Position numbers and translations under genes: made by a program
Part shown: one piece after another, positions 60,916 through 64,000 of the stretch
How positions within the stretch are numbered: position 1 is the first letter of the stretch
Layout: every line of letters starts with the position of its first letter
The notes under the pieces: model-generated
Told to the model about the DNA's origin: nothing
What the model saw: only the letters and a program-made list of their open reading frames with translations
Databases searched by the model: none
Origin: Bifidobacterium eulemuris
GTDB taxonomy: Bacteria; Actinomycetota; Actinomycetes; Actinomycetales; Bifidobacteriaceae
Length of the DNA: 64,000 nucleotides
Direction of reading: 5' to 3'
Assembly: GCF_014898155.1 (NCBI RefSeq)
Contig: NZ_CP062938.1
Span: forward strand, 1 to 64,000

Positions 60916-63864
60916 ATGTTAGGCATCAATATGGCCGACGTGATCGGTGTGCTTGCATCGTTGCGCACGCAGCTCATCGTCGTCGGAGTGGCGCTGGTGG
61001 CTGCGCTGCTGGTCACGTTCATCGTCAACAAGCGCACCGTAAAGAACCAGGGTGTGCGCAAGCTCGTGCACAGCGAGACCTGGATCATCGCGGCCGTGAC
61101 CATGATCGTGGCTGTGAGCATGATGCTGTTCGGACCGTTGAACGCCACGCTTTCGCTGCTGTCCGGCGGCGGAAAGCTGACCGAGGAGACGACGGTCCGC
61201 GCCAATGATCTGGCCGTCGACATCCAGCGCGAAGGCACCGTGCTGTTGCAGAACAACGACGACGCGCTGCCGCTTGCGACCGGTCGGGTGAACGTGTTCG
61301 GATGGGCTTCTGCCAATCCGATTTACGGTGGTTCCGGTTCCGGCTCGCTCAACGACCAGTACGACACCACCTCCATCCTCGAAAGTCTGAACAACGCCGG
61401 CATCGAGACGAACACCGAGCTGACGCAGTTCTACACCGACTATCGCTCCGGACGGCCGACCATGGGCGTGTACAGCCAGGATTGGAGCCTTCCGGAACCG
61501 GGAGTGTCCTCCTATTCCGATGACATGCTCTCCAACGCCCGTGACTTCTCCGACACCGCGGTCATCGTGATCGCCCGTTCCGGCGGCGAAGGCGCGGACC
61601 TGCCACACCGCATGGGCGACATCTCCCAGACCGGGCCCGACGAAGAGTCCTCCGACGGGCAAGGCGAAGTGGATCGGGTCGCCGGACAGGTGGGAGCCGG
61701 TCAGGTCTATCACAACAACTCCAACGACTATAAGGACTTCGAGGACGACCAAGGTTACCTGACCCTGTCGCACAACGAATCCGACATGCTCGACCTGGTC
61801 ACCGAGAACTTCGACAATGTGGTGCTCATCTACAACGGCGCCAACACCTTCGCGCTCGACTTCGTGAACGACTATCCGCAGATCAAGTCCGTGCTGTGGG
61901 CGCCGCCCGCGGGCCAAGCCGGCTTCGCTGCCCTCGGCGAGATCCTCACCGGCGCCGTGAACCCCTCCGGCCACACCACCGACACTTTCGTGCATGACTT
62001 CTCACTCGCCCCGTGGTACAACAACATCGGCAACTTCGCCTACGACAATATGGACGAGTTCGGCGCGACCTCATACATCGGCACCAATACGCCCACTTTC
62101 GTGAACTATGTCGAAGGCGTCTACGTCGGTTACCGCTACTATGAGACGGCCGCCGACGAGGGCGCGATCGATTATGACGCGGTGGTGCAGTATCCCTTCG
62201 GCTATGGCCTGTCGTACACCACCTTCGAGCAGGAGATGGACGAGGTGAGCTATGCTGCCGACGGCACGATCAGCTTCGACGTGACCGTGACGAACACGGG
62301 TGACGTGGCTGGTAAGGACGCGGTCGAGGCCTACTACAATCCGCCGTACAGCAATGGTGGCATCGAGAAGGCCAGCGCGAACCTCATCGCCTTCGAGAAG
62401 ACCGAGGAGCTCGCTCCGGGCGAATCGCAGACCATCAGCATTGAATTCTCCGACGAGGACATGGCCTCCTACGATTACCAGAACGCCCGCGCCTACGTGC
62501 TCGAATCTGGCGACTATGGCATTTCGATCCGGTCCGATTCCCACACCATCATCGAGGAGCAGACCGTGACCGTTCCGGAAACCGTCACCTACTCCGGCGA
62601 GAACACGCGCTCCAGCGACCAGGCCGAAGTCACCAATGTGTTCGATGACGCCGCCGGCGATGTGACCTATCTGTCGCGCGCCGACCACTTCGCCAACTAC
62701 GATGAGGCCACGGCCGCGCCGAGCACCTACTCCATGTCCGAAGAATACAAGGCCACGTTCATCAACGCCTCGAACTATGAGAACGAGAACGACGATTCGG
62801 ATGAGATGCCGACCACCGGCGCGGACAACGGCGTCGACCTGGTCGATCTGTACGGCAAGGACTACGACGATCCGATGTGGGATGACCTGCTCGACCAGCT
62901 CACCTTTGACGACATGGATGAGCTGATCGCGAACACCGGATACAAGACCGTGGCCATTGCCGCAATCAACAAGCCCCAGCAGTCCGATGTGGACGGCCCC
63001 GCCGCGCTGAACAACAACTTCACCGGCGTCGGTTCCATCGGCCTGCCCGCCAGCGTCGTCGTGGCCAACACCTTCAATGCGGATCTGGCCACCGAATACG
63101 GTGAGATCATCGGCGATATGGCGCATGAGATGAATGTGACCGGCTGGTACGCACCCGCTATGAACATCCACCGTTCCGCCTACGCGGGCCGCAACTTCGA
63201 GTACTTCTCCGAGGATCCGCTGCTCTCCGGCGTGATGGCCGCCAACGAGAACGCCGCTGCTGCCAGCAAGGGCGTGTATGGCTTCATCAAGCACTTCGCG
63301 CTCAACGACCAGGAGACCAACCGCAACTCCATGATCTGCACCTGGGCCGATGAGCAGGCAATCCGTGAGATCTACCTGAAGCCCTTCGAGATGGCGGTTA
63401 AGGACGGCGAAGCCACCGCGGTGATGAGCTCCTACAACTACATCGGCACCCGTTATGCCGGTGCCCATTCGGGCCTGCTCAACACGGTGCTGCGCGACGA
63501 ATGGGGATTCCGCGGATTCGTGGAAACCGACTATTTCGGCGGCTATGGTTACATGGTGGCGGACCAGGTCATCCGCAACGGCGGCGACGCGATGCTCGCC
63601 ACCATCGAAACCACCAACCATGTCACCGACCACAGTGCCACCTCTTTGATCGCCATGCGCAACGCGGCCCACAACATTCTCTACACCGCGGTGAACAGCT
63701 GGATCTACGAGGATGGGCAGCCCGAGGTCGCCACTCCGACCTGGCAGTACATCTACTACGCCGCCGTCGGCGTGCTGGGCGTGCTGCTGATCGCCGCCGA
63801 GGTCGTGGCCATCCGCCGCTTCCTCAAGCGTCGTCAGGCGACCGTGACGGTGTCCGCAGAATAA
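60916..63864 (+). CDS. Membrane-anchored GH3 glycosidase with swapped domain order
   Basis: Glycoside hydrolase family 3 protein of 982 residues, beta-glucosidase-like. Two membrane helices open it (LIVVGVALVAALLVTFIV near 20 and TWIIAAVTMIVAVSMMLFG near 56) and one closes it (YYAAVGVLGVLLIAAEVVAI). The order of domains is reversed: the alpha/beta sandwich first (REGTVLLQNNDDALPL, with VQYPFGYGLSYTTFE at its end), then the Fn3-like domain (VTVTNTGDVAGKDAVEAYYN), and the TIM barrel last (YAPAMNIHRSAYAGRNFEYF, KHFALNDQETNR). The nucleophile is most likely Asp872 in FVETDYFGGYG. The enzyme is probably tethered at the membrane. The ATG follows AGAAGGAGAAG. It diverges from the LytTR system, which may control it. 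Confidence 0.9.
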   Translation: MLGINMADVIGVLASLRTQLIVVGVALVAALLVTFIVNKRTVKNQGVRKLVHSETWIIAAVTMIVAVSMMLFGPLNATLSLLSGGGKLTEETTVRANDLAVDIQREGTVLLQNNDDALPLATGRVNVFGWASANPIYGGSGSGSLNDQYDTTSILESLNNAGIETNTELTQFYTDYRSGRPTMGVYSQDWSLPEPGVSSYSDDMLSNARDFSDTAVIVIARSGGEGADLPHRMGDISQTGPDEESSDGQGEVDRVAGQVGAGQVYHNNSNDYKDFEDDQGYLTLSHNESDMLDLVTENFDNVVLIYNGANTFALDFVNDYPQIKSVLWAPPAGQAGFAALGEILTGAVNPSGHTTDTFVHDFSLAPWYNNIGNFAYDNMDEFGATSYIGTNTPTFVNYVEGVYVGYRYYETAADEGAIDYDAVVQYPFGYGLSYTTFEQEMDEVSYAADGTISFDVTVTNTGDVAGKDAVEAYYNPPYSNGGIEKASANLIAFEKTEELAPGESQTISIEFSDEDMASYDYQNARAYVLESGDYGISIRSDSHTIIEEQTVTVPETVTYSGENTRSSDQAEVTNVFDDAAGDVTYLSRADHFANYDEATAAPSTYSMSEEYKATFINASNYENENDDSDEMPTTGADNGVDLVDLYGKDYDDPMWDDLLDQLTFDDMDELIANTGYKTVAIAAINKPQQSDVDGPAALNNNFTGVGSIGLPASVVVANTFNADLATEYGEIIGDMAHEMNVTGWYAPAMNIHRSAYAGRNFEYFSEDPLLSGVMAANENAAAASKGVYGFIKHFALNDQETNRNSMICTWADEQAIREIYLKPFEMAVKDGEATAVMSSYNYIGTRYAGAHSGLLNTVLRDEWGFRGFVETDYFGGYGYMVADQVIRNGGDAMLATIETTNHVTDHSATSLIAMRNAAHNILYTAVNSWIYEDGQPEVATPTWQYIYYAAVGVLGVLLIAAEVVAIRRFLKRRQATVTVSAE

Positions 63865-63883
63865 TCCGGTAGCTTCCTCTCGT

Positions 63884-63983
63884 GTCATCCTGAGCGGAGC
63901 GCAGCGAAGTCGAAGGATCTCTTACCTAACAACGGTGGAGATCCTTCGACTTCGTTCGTTTCACTCACTCCACTCAGGATGAC
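63884..63983. repeat. 100-bp palindromic interspersed repeat
   Basis: The left half is GTCATCCTGAG (63884-63894), a short GC-rich piece and GAAGTCGAAGGATCTC (63906-63921). The right half is GAGATCCTTCGACTTC (63938-63953), an imperfect piece and CTCAGGATGAC (63973-63983). Outer and inner arms are perfect complements, so the whole folds into one long hairpin. The same arms occur inside lhr and, as a variant, inside parE. It may also act as terminator of the GH3 gene. Confidence 0.85.
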
Positions 63984-64000
63984 GCCAAGAGGGAAGTCTC

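Noticed and set aside
1-64000. tRNA, rRNA, insertion sequences, phage genes, integrase or attachment sites
   Set aside because: I looked for acceptor and T-arm motifs, transposase and integrase motifs and found none that can be supported.

Overview
The window looks like a high-GC actinobacterial chromosome, most probably Bifidobacterium or a close relative. The basis is the GC-rich coding sequence, the SepH / DUF4193 / dUTPase / RelA cluster, topoisomerase IV genes near the principal sigma factor, a DUF4192-like protein, a PASTA kinase, and sugar ABC importers without their own ATPase. The assignment is by gene content only.

Positions 1-25900 form an accessory island for galacturonate and pectin oligosaccharides. 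It holds two GH28 polygalacturonases plus the remnant of a third. It carries uronate isomerase (uxaC), tagaturonate reductase (uxaB, frameshifted) and altronate dehydratase (uxaA). For unsaturated uronates it has a GH105 hydrolase followed by an SDR / RpiB-like pair that fits the DhuD/DhuI route to 2-keto-3-deoxygluconate (KDG). Uptake is by a GPH symporter. A second block (15.4-22.8 kb) has an ABC importer, a YesL/DUF624 membrane protein, a GH115-like alpha-glucuronidase and its own LacI repressor. Two related LacI regulators, a LacI-like protein without its DNA-binding domain and an isomerase/epimerase-like TIM barrel complete the island. KDG kinase and KDPG aldolase are not in the window, so the route ends at KDG here. 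Four apparent single-base deletions fall in three genes of the first 15 kb, and no others were seen elsewhere.

Two operator families can be read. GGCAACA-type palindromic sites lie before the uxaB, uxaC, symporter, SDR and uxaA genes. ATACGTAT sites lie before the ABC importer and its LacI gene.

Positions 25990-57600 are mostly core backbone: PlsC, the PASTA Ser/Thr kinase, a polyprenyl synthase, SigA, ParE, an Lhr-type helicase, ParC, a phosphodiesterase, SepH, DUF4193, Dut, RelA and a MacB-like ABC protein. A DUF4173 gene diverges from a DUF2975-XRE pair over palindromic CTATCG sites. Copies of a palindromic interspersed repeat have been captured in frame inside Lhr and ParE, and an intact copy follows the last gene.

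The right end has a LysR gene, a LytTR two-component system and a membrane-anchored GH3 enzyme with swapped domain order. Several genes have no Shine-Dalgarno but a TANNNT box exactly 7 nt before ATG, which suggests leaderless mRNAs.
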